Counted from the stretch's first letter, positions 1 through 8,194 are shown. The stretch is DNA of 36,890 bases from Cellvibrionales bacterium UBA3090 (GCA_002367235.1 DFBC01000153.1:1-36890); one strand, 5' to 3'. A program made the numbers and translations. The notes: a model not told the origin generated them from the sequence alone.

Positions 1-257
1 TGCTCAACGGCCATCAATTTCTCTTTCTCTAGCCCCGTATCGTAACGGGCGCTCTGAGGGCAGTATTTACAATCCTCCGGACAGGCTCCGGTTTTAATGG
101 AGAGCAGTGTACTCAGTTGCACTTCATTGGGATTAAAATGCTGACGGTGTACCACCTGTGCCTCGAACAACAGGTCATTAAAGGGCTGTTTGAACAGCGC
201 CTGAACCTCATCTCTTGTCCAATCTTGACGGATTACAGCTTTGTTACTGGCAGGCAT
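1..257 (-). CDS. bioB: Biotin synthase BioB, N-terminal part (gene continues past left edge)
   Basis: Reading the reverse complement from the ATG at 257 gives 85 codons that stay open to the window edge. The segment contains the radical-SAM cluster cysteines as CPEDCKYC (Cys59, Cys63, Cys66), followed by PQSARY, the hallmark of biotin synthase. BioB inserts sulfur into dethiobiotin in the cytoplasm, using one 4Fe-4S and one 2Fe-2S cluster. The start fits because about 58 residues precede the cluster motif, as is usual for the family. The gene is divergent from comF, a neighbour pair common in Pseudomonas-like genomes. Only about a quarter of the protein is present, so intactness cannot be judged. 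Confidence 0.93.
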   Translation of the reverse strand, partial: MPASNKAVIRQDWTRDEVQALFKQPFNDLLFEAQVVHRQHFNPNEVQLSTLLSIKTGACPEDCKYCPQSARYDTGLEKEKLMAVE

Positions 258-290
258 AGGTAGTCTCACGTATTCTTGATTAAGCCCACT

Positions 291-318
291 ATGATAAGCG
301 AGGCACCCCCACTGTCAA
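291..318 (-). promoter_or_regulatory. Sigma70-type promoter for bioB
   Basis: On the minus strand a perfect -35 box TTGACA (318-313) is separated by 16 bases from TATCAT (296-291). Transcription would begin near 284, leaving a leader of about 27 nt before the bioB ATG at 257. The -35 box lies just before and against the beginning of comF. I saw no clear BirA-type operator palindrome around it. The call rests on consensus match and position only. Confidence 0.6.
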
Positions 319-345
319 CCAAAAATGGATTTAAGGTTAACAGCC

Positions 346-1116
346 ATGCCGAAAAACACCAAAATATCAGAGTTAATCCGCAGTTGGGCGGCCGCCGTAC
401 AGCGCAACTGCTATCTCCTGCTCCCCGGATGTTGCGTGCTTTGTGGCACTTTATCGAAACGCCCCATGGATTTATGCCGAGGTTGCGAAGCTGATCTACC
501 TTTCAACCAAAATGCCTGCCAATGCTGCTCACTACCTTTTGGTCATACCTCTCAACCATCACAGGATGTCGAAACCAATACCGCTATCTGTGGTGCATGC
601 CTATCAAATCCACCCTCTTTTTCCCGCTGCGTGGCACCCCTGCGTTATGAATTTCCCGCCAACAAACTGATTAATCAATTTAAGCACCATGGTCGATTTA
701 GCTCAGGTGTGGTATTGGCCGAATTGTTACTCGACGAACTGAGGGGCAGGGAAGCATTGCCCAATCTGATATTGCCAGTGCCGCTCCACTGGCGACGACA
801 ATTTTCCCGCGGTCACAATCAGGCCCATTGGTTAGGGCATTACCTTGGGCAAAGACTGGGCATTGCCCTCGACACCAGTCTGCTTTCACGCCAAAAGCAC
901 ACGCCCTCCCAGCAAGGGCTACCTCGTCAACAACGACTTAAAAACCTAAAAGGTGCTTTTCGGCTCAATCGCAATCTCGACATTAAGAGTATCGCCTTAG
1001 TTGACGATGTCGTCACCACCGGCAGTACCATCGCTGAGCTATCGGGTTTACTTCGGAAGGCCGGCGCAAGGCACATAGAAATATGGTGCCTGGCACGCAC
1101 ACCGCTGGAAAAATAA
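346..1116 (+). CDS. comF: ComF/GntX-family phosphoribosyltransferase-like protein
   Basis: ComF-family proteins couple an N-terminal zinc-ribbon-like region to a type I phosphoribosyltransferase fold. They are linked to DNA uptake in competent bacteria and to use of DNA as a nutrient (GntX), but the reaction is not established. Here the N-terminal third carries cysteine pairs (CCVLC, CRGC, CQCC, CGAC). The C-terminus has the PRPP-binding loop LVDDVVTTGST. An in-frame ATG also exists at 325, but the ATG at 346 is preferred because AAGG lies 9 bases before it, while 325 has no Shine-Dalgarno. Length is about 256 aa, normal for the family. It is followed 51 bases later by cysE on the same strand and is divergent from bioB. 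Confidence 0.85.
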   Translation: MPKNTKISELIRSWAAAVQRNCYLLLPGCCVLCGTLSKRPMDLCRGCEADLPFNQNACQCCSLPFGHTSQPSQDVETNTAICGACLSNPPSFSRCVAPLRYEFPANKLINQFKHHGRFSSGVVLAELLLDELRGREALPNLILPVPLHWRRQFSRGHNQAHWLGHYLGQRLGIALDTSLLSRQKHTPSQQGLPRQQRLKNLKGAFRLNRNLDIKSIALVDDVVTTGSTIAELSGLLRKAGARHIEIWCLARTPLEK

Positions 1117-1167
1117 TGGTACGGCCCCGATAATGTCCCAATAAGCCCTCGATCAGAAACTACCGCT

Positions 1168-1953
1168 ATGAATCAATCGCTCTGGCAAGAAATTCAACAG
1201 GAAACTCGCATCATTGCCGATGCCGAGCCTGTGCTGGCCAGTTTTCTACAGATCACTATCCTCAGCCACAGCTCTTTACTGACAGCACTAAGCTTTTTAT
1301 TGGCTGAAAAACTAGGCAGTGAAATGACACCGGCACTGAAGCTGCAGGAAGTATTTGATGAAGCCTTCCGCTCAGATCCCGCCATCGAGGAGCAGGTCAA
1401 TACCGACATCAGTGCCATTCACACTCGCGACTCAGCCTGCCGGGGTCTCTCAACCGCTTTTTTGTATTACAAAGGTTTTCATGCCCTACAAGCATGGCGC
1501 GCGGCCCACTGGCTCTGGACTAATGACCGCAGGCCCTTGGCCTTAGTACTACAAAATCGTATTTCAGTGGTCTTTGGTGTGGACATTCATCCCGCAGCGG
1601 CGATTGGAAAAGGCATTATGTTCGACCATGCCACTGGCATCGTGATCGGCGAAACGGCCGTGGTAGAAGATTGCGTGTCTATCCTTCAGTCCGTGACACT
1701 CGGTGGAACGGGCAAAGAGTCCGGTGATCGCCACCCCAAAGTTCGCCGCGGCGTTCTGGTTGGCCCTGGAGCAAAAATCCTTGGCAATATTGAAATTGGC
1801 GAAGGTTCAAAAATTACCGCCGCCAGCGTGGTACTCAAAGATATTCCTCCTCACTCGATAGTCGCTGGCGTGCCAGCCACCGTGATAGGTACAATGGAGA
1901 TAGGCTCCCCTGCAGAGCAGATGGATCAAGGATTGACCGGGTGTAGCCAATAG
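1168..1953 (+). CDS. cysE: Serine O-acetyltransferase
   Basis: CysE transfers acetyl from acetyl-CoA to L-serine, giving O-acetylserine, the carbon skeleton for cysteine. The 261-aa product follows the Escherichia coli CysE pattern throughout. It has an alpha-helical N-terminal domain (about 1-135) and then a left-handed beta-helix of hexapeptide repeats (about 140-240). The catalytic region VDIHPAA (Asp139) and DHATG (His154) is intact, as are the LGGTGK and DRHPK segments. The long CysE form with the N-terminal domain normally forms hexamers and is feedback-inhibited by cysteine; that is family knowledge. No strong Shine-Dalgarno is visible before the ATG. It may be cotranscribed with comF. 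Confidence 0.95.
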   Translation: MNQSLWQEIQQETRIIADAEPVLASFLQITILSHSSLLTALSFLLAEKLGSEMTPALKLQEVFDEAFRSDPAIEEQVNTDISAIHTRDSACRGLSTAFLYYKGFHALQAWRAAHWLWTNDRRPLALVLQNRISVVFGVDIHPAAAIGKGIMFDHATGIVIGETAVVEDCVSILQSVTLGGTGKESGDRHPKVRRGVLVGPGAKILGNIEIGEGSKITAASVVLKDIPPHSIVAGVPATVIGTMEIGSPAEQMDQGLTGCSQ

Positions 1954-1984
1954 TCCTAAATCATCTTTTCAAGGAACAACACCA

Positions 1985-2245
1985 ATGTCCAAAATGAATA
2001 ATGAAGCGGAGCTATTAAAAGAAGCCTTGAGAGTCGGCATGATTTATGCCGAAAAAAGAGGCGTCGCCAAGTTCGACAAAAATGATTCCGCCAAAGAAAA
2101 AATTGAATACGTCTACCGTTTACTCGCCCACGACAAACTCATTCAACCGTTAGCAAAAGCCCAGTTGGACATCCCACATATGAAACACAAACTCGCACTG
2201 TGGATTGCCAAGCAATTACCCGAAGATCACCCCCTTTTAAAATAA
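1985..2245 (+). CDS. Small DUF5062-like protein
   Basis: This 86-aa soluble, lysine-rich protein has AAGGA upstream of its ATG. Its layout (N-terminal helix with AELLKEAL, central YVYRLLAHDKLIQPL, C-terminal LALWIAKQLPEDHPLL) resembles my recollection of the DUF5062 family found in Vibrio and other marine gammaproteobacteria. I cannot confirm that without a profile search. No signal peptide, membrane segment or catalytic motif is visible. It lies 31 bases after cysE on the same strand and ends tail to tail with norF. Function is unknown; its place next to cysE does not prove a role in sulfur metabolism. Confidence 0.75.
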   Translation: MSKMNNEAELLKEALRVGMIYAEKRGVAKFDKNDSAKEKIEYVYRLLAHDKLIQPLAKAQLDIPHMKHKLALWIAKQLPEDHPLLK

Positions 2246-2275
2246 AACCTGTCTGCTTACTTTATATCTAGTCAT

Positions 2276-2563
2276 TTAAAGGCTGGTTAGCCCTGCCAAG
2301 ACCTCAGGAAATAATACTGACAGCGCGATCATTGACGGCAAGATAAAAAAGTAGGACAGCATTGCCCAGCGTATGCCCAGCAATGCTGAACGCAACCCCA
2401 TCAGGTGTTCAATAACCATGACGCCTTTCATCACAATAGTGCTACAAACCAAGATAACAATCAGTGTTGAAACCTCTACTCTCTCAGCAATGAAAGCCCC
2501 CGCAACCGTTAAGACCAATAAAACCAGCCAAGAAAAAGTCAATCTATTGATACCAAACTTCAT
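2276..2563 (-). CDS. norF: NorF-like accessory membrane protein of nitric oxide reductase
   Basis: The 95-aa product is almost entirely hydrophobic, with three predicted membrane helices (about 8-26, 32-54 and 64-86). The size and topology match NorF and the small subunit IV-like proteins of heme-copper oxidases. NorF is known from Paracoccus as a dispensable helper for full NO reductase activity; its mechanism is unclear. The ATG lies 7 bases after the norE stop, and AAGG in the end of norE can serve as its ribosome binding site, so translation is probably coupled. It is the last gene of the nor operon and meets the DUF5062 gene tail to tail; I saw no clear terminator in the 30-bp gap. Confidence 0.75.
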   Translation of the reverse strand: MKFGINRLTFSWLVLLVLTVAGAFIAERVEVSTLIVILVCSTIVMKGVMVIEHLMGLRSALLGIRWAMLSYFFILPSMIALSVLFPEVLAGLTSL

Positions 2564-2570
2564 GCTTTCA

Positions 2571-3209
2571 TTACCTTAATACGTACAAAAGGGGAAAAAT
2601 AATAATCCATACGAGATCTATCATGTGCCAATACAACGCCGCACTCTCCAACCCTTCAAAATTAGTCGCATCATAAATGTCCATATGAGTACGGATTGTT
2701 ACAAATAAAATAGTGCACATGCCAATTAACACATGAAGTAAGTGATTAAGCGTCAGATAATAATAAAGTGTAAAAAATGTATTTCTCCGTGCCCCGATAC
2801 CAGCGGCCTCATTCCAACTATACTCCCAGCCTTTGATACCACAATAAACGCTCCCTGCCGCCAAGGTTAACCACAACCATGTCAAACATTCATGGCGCTT
2901 CCCCGACTTAATAGCAGCCATCGCTCTCGCCACAAAAAAACTACTCGTAATCAACACTAGGGTGTTCGCTGTTCCGGCAAAGGTATTAAGCTGTAACGGA
3001 CCTTCAGAAAAAACAACGGGGTAATGGGATTTAGCGATCAAAAAAGCGATGAAGAACAAGGCGAACTCAAAAAGCTCTGCATAGATTAAAACCCACACGG
3101 CCATATTCCCAGGGGTTTCTTTCGAAGCCTTTGCAGCCTCAGGAACAGCCAAATCTTGATCAAGAGCACTTTCTGATTCGAGTAAAGCAGCACCAAAACT
3201 AGCAGCCAT
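2571..3209 (-). CDS. norE: NorE, cytochrome c oxidase subunit III-like protein
   Basis: The 212-aa membrane protein has about five helices and the subunit III pattern: an early glutamate in a helix (VLIYAELFEFALFF), a central NTLVLITSSFF helix, and a late WHMIDLVWIIIFPLLY helix. NorE proteins are subunit III homologues encoded with nitric oxide reductases. They support activity but are not part of the purified NorCB core. The first 30 residues are soluble and poorly conserved. AAGG lies upstream of the ATG, and the gene follows norQ by 32 bases. A standalone cytochrome oxidase subunit III is the alternative reading, but the surrounding nor genes make NorE much more likely. Confidence 0.87.
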   Translation of the reverse strand: MAASFGAALLESESALDQDLAVPEAAKASKETPGNMAVWVLIYAELFEFALFFIAFLIAKSHYPVVFSEGPLQLNTFAGTANTLVLITSSFFVARAMAAIKSGKRHECLTWLWLTLAAGSVYCGIKGWEYSWNEAAGIGARRNTFFTLYYYLTLNHLLHVLIGMCTILFVTIRTHMDIYDATNFEGLESAALYWHMIDLVWIIIFPLLYVLR

Positions 3210-3241
3210 AACAGTGCCTTATGATGTCAGAAAAAAAGGGC

Positions 3242-4018
3242 TTAAAAATGTACATCGATCAGCCGCCCAATTGCCTGCTGCGTTGCCAAGTCATCCGTTA
3301 GGGGCTCCACCAGACAAACGCTACACGCTTCTTTGGCCGTCAATCCCGAATTAATCATCAAAGCGGTATAGATCAACAAGCGTGTCGATGCAGCTTCCTC
3401 CAGATCGTGATCTTTCATGCGGCGCAAATCATTACCCAGTGCCACCAATTGTTGTGCAACGTTCTTTTCAGCCCCAGATTCCTGACACACGATAAGCACT
3501 TCGCGGTCTGCATCCGGATAATTAAAACTTAACCCGACAAAACGCTGACGAGTGCTTGGCTTTAGGCCCTTCATTAGATTTTGATAACCAGGGTTATAAG
3601 AAATAACCAACATAAAATCCGGGTGCGCATGCAATAGTTCACCGGTACGCTCGACAGGCAAAATACGGCGGTGATCGGACAACGGATGCAATACTACGGT
3701 CGTATCCTTTCGCGCTTCAACCACCTCATCCAAATAACAAATTCCACCTTCGCGCACAGCACGAGTTAGTGGGCCGTCCTGCCAAAAGGTACCCTCAGCA
3801 CCAATCAAGTGTCTTCCCACTAAATCTGACGCCGTCAAGTCATCATGACAGGCAATGGTGTAGACCTTTCGCCCTAATCTTTCAGCCATATATTCGACAA
3901 AGCGAGTCTTACCACAACCGGTAGGCCCTTTTATCATCACGGGCAAACCGTTAGCGGCAGCCCCCTTAAAAATCTCGACTTCACGACCCTGTGGTAAATA
4001 ATAATTGCTTATTGTCAT
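3242..4018 (-). CDS. norQ: NorQ, MoxR-type AAA+ ATPase for NO reductase maturation
   Basis: The 258-aa protein is a single AAA+ module with Walker A GPTGCGKT (31-38) and Walker B ICYLDEV (93-99). NorQ/CbbQ/NirQ proteins work with a VWA-domain partner, here NorD. In the cNOR system the pair is needed to insert or activate the non-heme iron centre of NorB; that is family knowledge. CAGGA precedes the ATG by about 7 bases. It follows norD by 61 bases. NorQ, NirQ, CbbQ and GvpN are hard to separate by sequence alone, and the operon decides the name here. Confidence 0.93.
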   Translation of the reverse strand: MTISNYYLPQGREVEIFKGAAANGLPVMIKGPTGCGKTRFVEYMAERLGRKVYTIACHDDLTASDLVGRHLIGAEGTFWQDGPLTRAVREGGICYLDEVVEARKDTTVVLHPLSDHRRILPVERTGELLHAHPDFMLVISYNPGYQNLMKGLKPSTRQRFVGLSFNYPDADREVLIVCQESGAEKNVAQQLVALGNDLRRMKDHDLEEAASTRLLIYTALMINSGLTAKEACSVCLVEPLTDDLATQQAIGRLIDVHF

Positions 4019-4079
4019 AATAAATTCCTGTGTAAATTAGGCACATGAGCCGTCGTATACTCATGGCTGTACTCGCATG

Positions 4080-5906
4080 TCAGCTGTTTAAGCCCACCAG
4101 GTTTAAATAGAGTTTCGGCAACAACGTTGGCAACCGAGAAACATCATTGACCAGGGCATAACCCTGGCTACCAAAGAGGTAAGGCAAATAATCATTGCCT
4201 TTATCATCGATGGTGACACAAAAGGGCTGAATCCCCTGACGCTTGGCGTCCAAAATTGCGTGCCGAGTGTCCTCGATACCATAGCGACCTTCATAGTGAT
4301 CAATATCGTTAGGCTTTCCATCGGATACAATGAGTAGAAGACGCTGTTGTGATTTTTGCTGTTTAAGAATTTCGGTAGACTGCCTTATCGCCGCACCCAT
4401 GCGGGTATAAAATCCAGGTTTAATGGCAATAATTCTTCCCCTAGCCTGGTCGGAGTAGGTTTCGGAAAAATTCTTTAGTAGGTTGTAACGAACCTGTTTA
4501 TTCTTGACGGATGAAAACCCGTAAATGGCAAACTGGTCACCCGAGCCACTCAGTGCTTCTGCAAATAACAGTAGCGTATCGCGGATCACATCAATCACTC
4601 GCTGGTCTGCATTCAAAGCTGAATCCGTAGACATGGACAAATCGGCAAGTAACAAGCAGGACAATTCTCGTGCATTGGCAGTACGTGCTTTAAAACATGG
4701 CTGCTCTTCTTGGCTACAAACCGGACTAGTTTCATTATCCAGCCATGCATCCAGATCCAACTCCTCACCATAAGGCTGGCGATACTGCCATTGGCGTTGC
4801 AGATGAAGCTTGGCAAAACGGTTTTTTAAATGACATGCCGTACGATTCAAATGCTCGGGGATGGCAACGGGTACTGCATCGTCAGCTAACATAGGTTGCA
4901 GCAGACAAAAATCCTTAACCAATTGTGATTTTTGGTGATTCCACTCAGGCAATTTAATCCCATCACCCACAGGCAATTCATCGTTATGGACCGAAGGCAA
5001 ATCGAGGTCAAACTTAACTTTTGCTGCGCCGGCCCGGCGCTGGCGAGACAACGAAATAATATCCAGATCTTCTACAGCAGAAGCCAAATTATCCTCATCG
5101 TCTTCATCCTGACAGCGATCCAACTCCACCTGCTCGGTCCAGCTAAACAAGCTCTCCAATTGAAAGATCAGTAGACCGTCTGTTTCCTTACTATCATCGA
5201 TACGATTAGCTTCTTTGCGGCTTCCATAAATTTGGCTCACCGTTGCCATACCACTCTCACACTCATCGAGGTTGTCCTCGCTATCAATAGAGACAATCTG
5301 CATGGGAGGAGGGTATAGCCATAAAGGAACCGGCAAGAGACCAACTTTAGTTCGGGGTAATGATTGAATGCAGCCTGGGTCCCGGAGTGCCTGTCGAATA
5401 GCCATTTCACCCTCCTGATCGGCACCGCTCGAACCGGTTAACAATTCTCGCTGGTTGATCACTGCGGAGACCAATCGGTTATACGTTTTTTTTAATCCAG
5501 GTTTCTCAGCCAGCAATTCATAACTAGCCCGTAGGTTATCGATAAACCAGTGTTGCAGATAAGACTGTTTAGCTGCTAAAGCTGTTAGCCAAAAATAAAG
5601 GTCTTCATTGATATCACGCTCGGGAAACAAAGCAAGACTCGGAGGAAGTCGCACACTACGCTCATCTTGCCAACTCACCGAAAACCGACGATGTGTTCCC
5701 GCAATGCGCTGAACAAGGCGGCGTTGTGTATTAAAAGCACGCGGTTGTGATGCTTCCAGAACCTTTCCTGGGGATCCACCCATGGCACGATAAAAAGGGG
5801 CTAACTGTGGCGTCAACACGGCCAGCTCGACCTGCGCATCGGGATAATCTGTTTGCGCTTGCCTGGTCACTACCCGGTGCCATAAATCACCGATAAATTC
5901 TTCCAT
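4080..5906 (-). CDS. norD: NorD, VWA-domain partner of NorQ
   Basis: The 608-aa protein has a long N-terminal region of alpha-helical character, a middle acidic stretch, and a C-terminal von Willebrand A domain. The metal-ion-dependent adhesion motif is visible as DLSMST (near residue 420), and the later SDGKPND segment is typical of NorD and CbbO. NorD is cytoplasmic or membrane-associated and acts with NorQ in making NorCB active. Length agrees with known NorD proteins. It lies 112 bases downstream of norB, the widest gap inside the operon, and that gap holds a strong stem-loop. Here norD precedes norQ, the reverse of the Paracoccus norCBQDEF order. Confidence 0.92.
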   Translation of the reverse strand: MEEFIGDLWHRVVTRQAQTDYPDAQVELAVLTPQLAPFYRAMGGSPGKVLEASQPRAFNTQRRLVQRIAGTHRRFSVSWQDERSVRLPPSLALFPERDINEDLYFWLTALAAKQSYLQHWFIDNLRASYELLAEKPGLKKTYNRLVSAVINQRELLTGSSGADQEGEMAIRQALRDPGCIQSLPRTKVGLLPVPLWLYPPPMQIVSIDSEDNLDECESGMATVSQIYGSRKEANRIDDSKETDGLLIFQLESLFSWTEQVELDRCQDEDDEDNLASAVEDLDIISLSRQRRAGAAKVKFDLDLPSVHNDELPVGDGIKLPEWNHQKSQLVKDFCLLQPMLADDAVPVAIPEHLNRTACHLKNRFAKLHLQRQWQYRQPYGEELDLDAWLDNETSPVCSQEEQPCFKARTANARELSCLLLADLSMSTDSALNADQRVIDVIRDTLLLFAEALSGSGDQFAIYGFSSVKNKQVRYNLLKNFSETYSDQARGRIIAIKPGFYTRMGAAIRQSTEILKQQKSQQRLLLIVSDGKPNDIDHYEGRYGIEDTRHAILDAKRQGIQPFCVTIDDKGNDYLPYLFGSQGYALVNDVSRLPTLLPKLYLNLVGLNS

Positions 5907-5986
5907 AACAATCCCAGCTGTTAATGAAAATCAATCCATATGAAGGTTGATTTTTAAAGAGAAAAAGCAAACGATGAAGGCTCAAC

Positions 5987-6010
5987 ACCGGGGTGCTATA
6001 GCGCCCCGGT
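5987..6010 (-). other. Stem-loop between norB and norD
   Basis: Seven-base arms ACCGGGG and CCCCGGT enclose a loop that contains the self-complementary GCTATAGC. In the direction of nor transcription no U-run follows, so it is a poor intrinsic terminator. A barrier to 3' exonucleases that keeps norCB mRNA more abundant than norDQEF would fit, but this is inference. Confidence 0.55.
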
Positions 6011-6018
6011 ATCACTTT

Positions 6019-7425
6019 TTATACCGCAGCTGCTTCCAAGCTATCGACTTCTGATTCAGTCGCCCCAACAAAGAAACTCGACAAATAGGCAACTAATCCC
6101 AGCAGGAATACAACACCTAATATTTCACGCACCCAAAACACTGGTGCCAACTTATCCTGTGTGGCCATAAAGCCTAAAGCCTCACCAGATTCTGGAAGTC
6201 GCTGCAAGGCTATCTGCCAAGCACCAGCAACCGTCAATGCCAAGGTAACCCCCAACATACTCAGACACATGGCCCAGAAAGCGAAGCGCTCCAGTCGCTG
6301 GGCCGCTATTGGGTTACCCTGAGGTCTACCACGCATAATTGGCATAGCGTAAGAAATAATGGTCATCACAATCATGGCGTAAGCTCCAAAGAAAGCTAAG
6401 TGCCCGTGAGCCGCTGTTAGCTGTGATCCATGGGTGTAGTAATTTACTGGCGCCAGAGTATGTAAAAAGCCCCAGACACCGGCACCCAAAAATGCCATGA
6501 CCGCTGTACCTAATGCCCACGTAGTAGCAATTGCATTGCCGTGTTCATGGCGCCTTTCTTTTACGACCTTGAAAGCAAATACCACCATCATGAAGAAAGG
6601 CACTGGCTCCAAAGCTGAAAAGATAGAACCCAGCCATAACCAGTATTCTCCAGGGCCAATCCAGAAATAGTGGTGCCCCATACCGACCAGACCAGAAATC
6701 AGCGCCAAAGCAACAATGACATACAACCACTTTTCTATGATCTCCCGGTCTACACCCGTCACCTTGATCAAAACAAATGCGAGTACCGCGCCTAGAATTA
6801 ACTCCCACACGCCTTCAACCCACAAATGCACGACCCACCACCAGAAATACTTATCCAGCACCAAGTTGATCGGGTTATAAAAAGAAAACAGAAAAAATAC
6901 GGATAAACCGATCAATCCCGTAATTAAGACCATATTAATCACAGTCTTGCGGCCCTTAAGTACGGTCATGCCAATGTTGTAGACAAAAGCAAGGCACACC
7001 ACAACGATGCCAATTTTAGTGATAGTCGGCTGCTCAAGAAATTCACGACCCATTGTTGGCAGTAGATCGTTATAAGTAATTTCTGCTAACCGGGCATAGG
7101 GCACAAGAAGATAACCCAAAATAGTAGCCACGCCGGCAGCAGCAAAAACCCAAAAGCTCAACTTTGCCAACCAAGGGCTGTGCAGTTCTGTATCAGACTC
7201 CTCCGGCACCAAGTAGTAAGAAGCACCCATAAAGCCAAACAGTAACCACACAATCAATAAGTTGGTATGGACCATTCGAGCAACGTTAAAAGGGATATAG
7301 GTTGTAAGAAAATCCCCAGATACATATTGCAACCCCATAATCAGACCAAACAAAATCTGCCCGACAAATAACACGAGAGCAAAAATAAAATATGGCTTTG
7401 CAACCTTTTGTGATTCAAATTTCAT
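6019..7425 (-). CDS. norB: Nitric oxide reductase catalytic subunit NorB (cNOR)
   Basis: NorB reduces two NO to N2O at a heme b3/non-heme iron centre in the cytoplasmic membrane. About 12 membrane helices are visible. The expected ligands are all present (468-aa numbering): His53 and His342 for heme b, His340 for heme b3, and His200, His251, His252 and Glu204 for FeB, plus the nearby Glu208. No quinol-oxidising N-terminal extension is present, so this is the cytochrome-c-dependent type that pairs with NorC. An in-frame ATG at 7434 lies only a base or so from the Shine-Dalgarno AAGGA. The ATG at 7425 has a 9-base spacing and gives the usual MKF start, so it is preferred. It is 18 bases from norC. 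Confidence 0.97.
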   Translation of the reverse strand: MKFESQKVAKPYFIFALVLFVGQILFGLIMGLQYVSGDFLTTYIPFNVARMVHTNLLIVWLLFGFMGASYYLVPEESDTELHSPWLAKLSFWVFAAAGVATILGYLLVPYARLAEITYNDLLPTMGREFLEQPTITKIGIVVVCLAFVYNIGMTVLKGRKTVINMVLITGLIGLSVFFLFSFYNPINLVLDKYFWWWVVHLWVEGVWELILGAVLAFVLIKVTGVDREIIEKWLYVIVALALISGLVGMGHHYFWIGPGEYWLWLGSIFSALEPVPFFMMVVFAFKVVKERRHEHGNAIATTWALGTAVMAFLGAGVWGFLHTLAPVNYYTHGSQLTAAHGHLAFFGAYAMIVMTIISYAMPIMRGRPQGNPIAAQRLERFAFWAMCLSMLGVTLALTVAGAWQIALQRLPESGEALGFMATQDKLAPVFWVREILGVVFLLGLVAYLSSFFVGATESEVDSLEAAAV

Positions 7426-7443
7426 AGCAGGCATTCCTTCTCA

Positions 7444-7890
7444 TTACCCTTCAATATTCGGTGGCCAGTCGTTGTCATTGATCCGTGATGTCCAAATCAA
7501 AAAATCTGCCAGCTCCTCAACCTCTTTATCCGTCAGATTAAATTGAGGCATCTTGCGACGATCCGGAACTGACATTGGCTGCATAGCCATCCAGGCCCCT
7601 AAAAACCCCTTAAACACCTGCTCATCACCTCCGCCACGTCGGTCAAAAACATTGGCAAGTTCCGGAGCAAAATAAGCCCCCTCACCCATCAAACTGTGGC
7701 AACCAACACAGTTGTTTTTTTCCCAAAGGTGTTTTCCATTAGCCACTGACTGGGTAATATTTTCCCTATGGTCCCTTTTAGGCAGCTCAAGCATGGTGTC
7801 AAACGTAAGCCCCACAAGAAGTAGAAAAACAAACACGCCACCCCCGTAGTAAACATTTCGAGCCATACCCTTAGTAAAACGGTCAGCCAT
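7444..7890 (-). CDS. norC: Nitric oxide reductase cytochrome c subunit NorC
   Basis: NorC is the membrane-anchored mono-heme cytochrome c that passes electrons to NorB. The 148-aa product has one N-terminal membrane helix (about 13-30), a single heme motif CVGCH (61-65), and a downstream Met in RRKMPQFNLT (Met114) as probable axial ligand. Its length is typical. GAGGA lies 7 bases before the ATG. A 79-bp AT-rich gap separates it from the stop of a small upstream ORF (7970-8056), and the sigma54-like promoter lies further upstream at 8114-8130. Expression is therefore expected to depend on NorR and NO. Confidence 0.96.
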   Translation of the reverse strand: MADRFTKGMARNVYYGGGVFVFLLLVGLTFDTMLELPKRDHRENITQSVANGKHLWEKNNCVGCHSLMGEGAYFAPELANVFDRRGGGDEQVFKGFLGAWMAMQPMSVPDRRKMPQFNLTDKEVEELADFLIWTSRINDNDWPPNIEG

Positions 7891-7969
7891 GGTATTTCCT
7901 CATATGCAAAAGTACTTATTTAGTTCTAACTGTTTTTAAATTCTTTAATTTTTAACGACCAAAAGATAT

Positions 7970-8056
7970 TTAAGCCTCAGCAATCACAACATCGGCAGTC
8001 GCCAATCCGGCATTTAGCAGTAACCCTGCTAATAAATACGTTGTTATTAGTTTCAT
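7970..8056 (-). CDS. 28-aa signal-peptide-like small ORF at head of the nor transcript
   Basis: From the ATG at 8056 this ORF encodes Lys2, a hydrophobic core of about 12 residues, and then GLATADVVIAEA before a TAA at 7970. The ATA-D junction looks like a Sec signal-peptidase site, which would leave a mature tail of only seven residues. A good Shine-Dalgarno, AAGGAAAC, lies 5 bases before the ATG. It sits between the putative sigma54 promoter and norC, so it would be the first cistron of the nor mRNA. It could be a leader peptide, a small secreted or membrane peptide, or the remains of a lost periplasmic protein gene. I do not recognise a family. Confidence 0.5.
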   Translation of the reverse strand: MKLITTYLLAGLLLNAGLATADVVIAEA

Positions 8057-8113
8057 AATTTGTTTCCTTGATATTTATGTCTTTAAACAAAATTGCTGTT
8101 TTCCTTTAGACGT

Positions 8114-8130
8114 ATCAAGTTTCATGCCAA
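8114..8130 (-). promoter_or_regulatory. Sigma54-like promoter of the nor operon
   Basis: The minus strand reads TTGGCATGAAACTTGAT, close to the sigma54 pattern TTGGCAC-N5-TTGCW. The -24 GG and the spacing are right, but the -12 dinucleotide is GA instead of GC. The start would fall near 8102, about 45 nt before the small ORF and about 210 nt before norC. The three NorR-type sites lie 75-120 bp upstream, the normal place for an enhancer-binding protein. Confidence 0.55.
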
Positions 8131-8168
8131 CATATATCTTATTGTTTACGCTAGATTTATTATTTTGT

Positions 8169-8185
8169 GTTGTGTTTTTGACAAC
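8169..8185. promoter_or_regulatory. NorR-type binding site 1
   Basis: GTTGT and ACAAC are perfect inverted arms around a 7-base spacer (8174-8180). This matches the GT-N7-AC core known for NorR enhancers. It also contains a TTGACA (8178-8183) on the plus strand that could be a -35 box for norR, so NorR bound here might repress its own gene. Confidence 0.65.
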
Positions 8186-8194
8186 ACCCGTTAA

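Noticed and set aside
325..345. Upstream ATG for comF
   Set aside because: No Shine-Dalgarno before 325, and it is close to the bioB promoter; ATG 346 has AAGG at good spacing.
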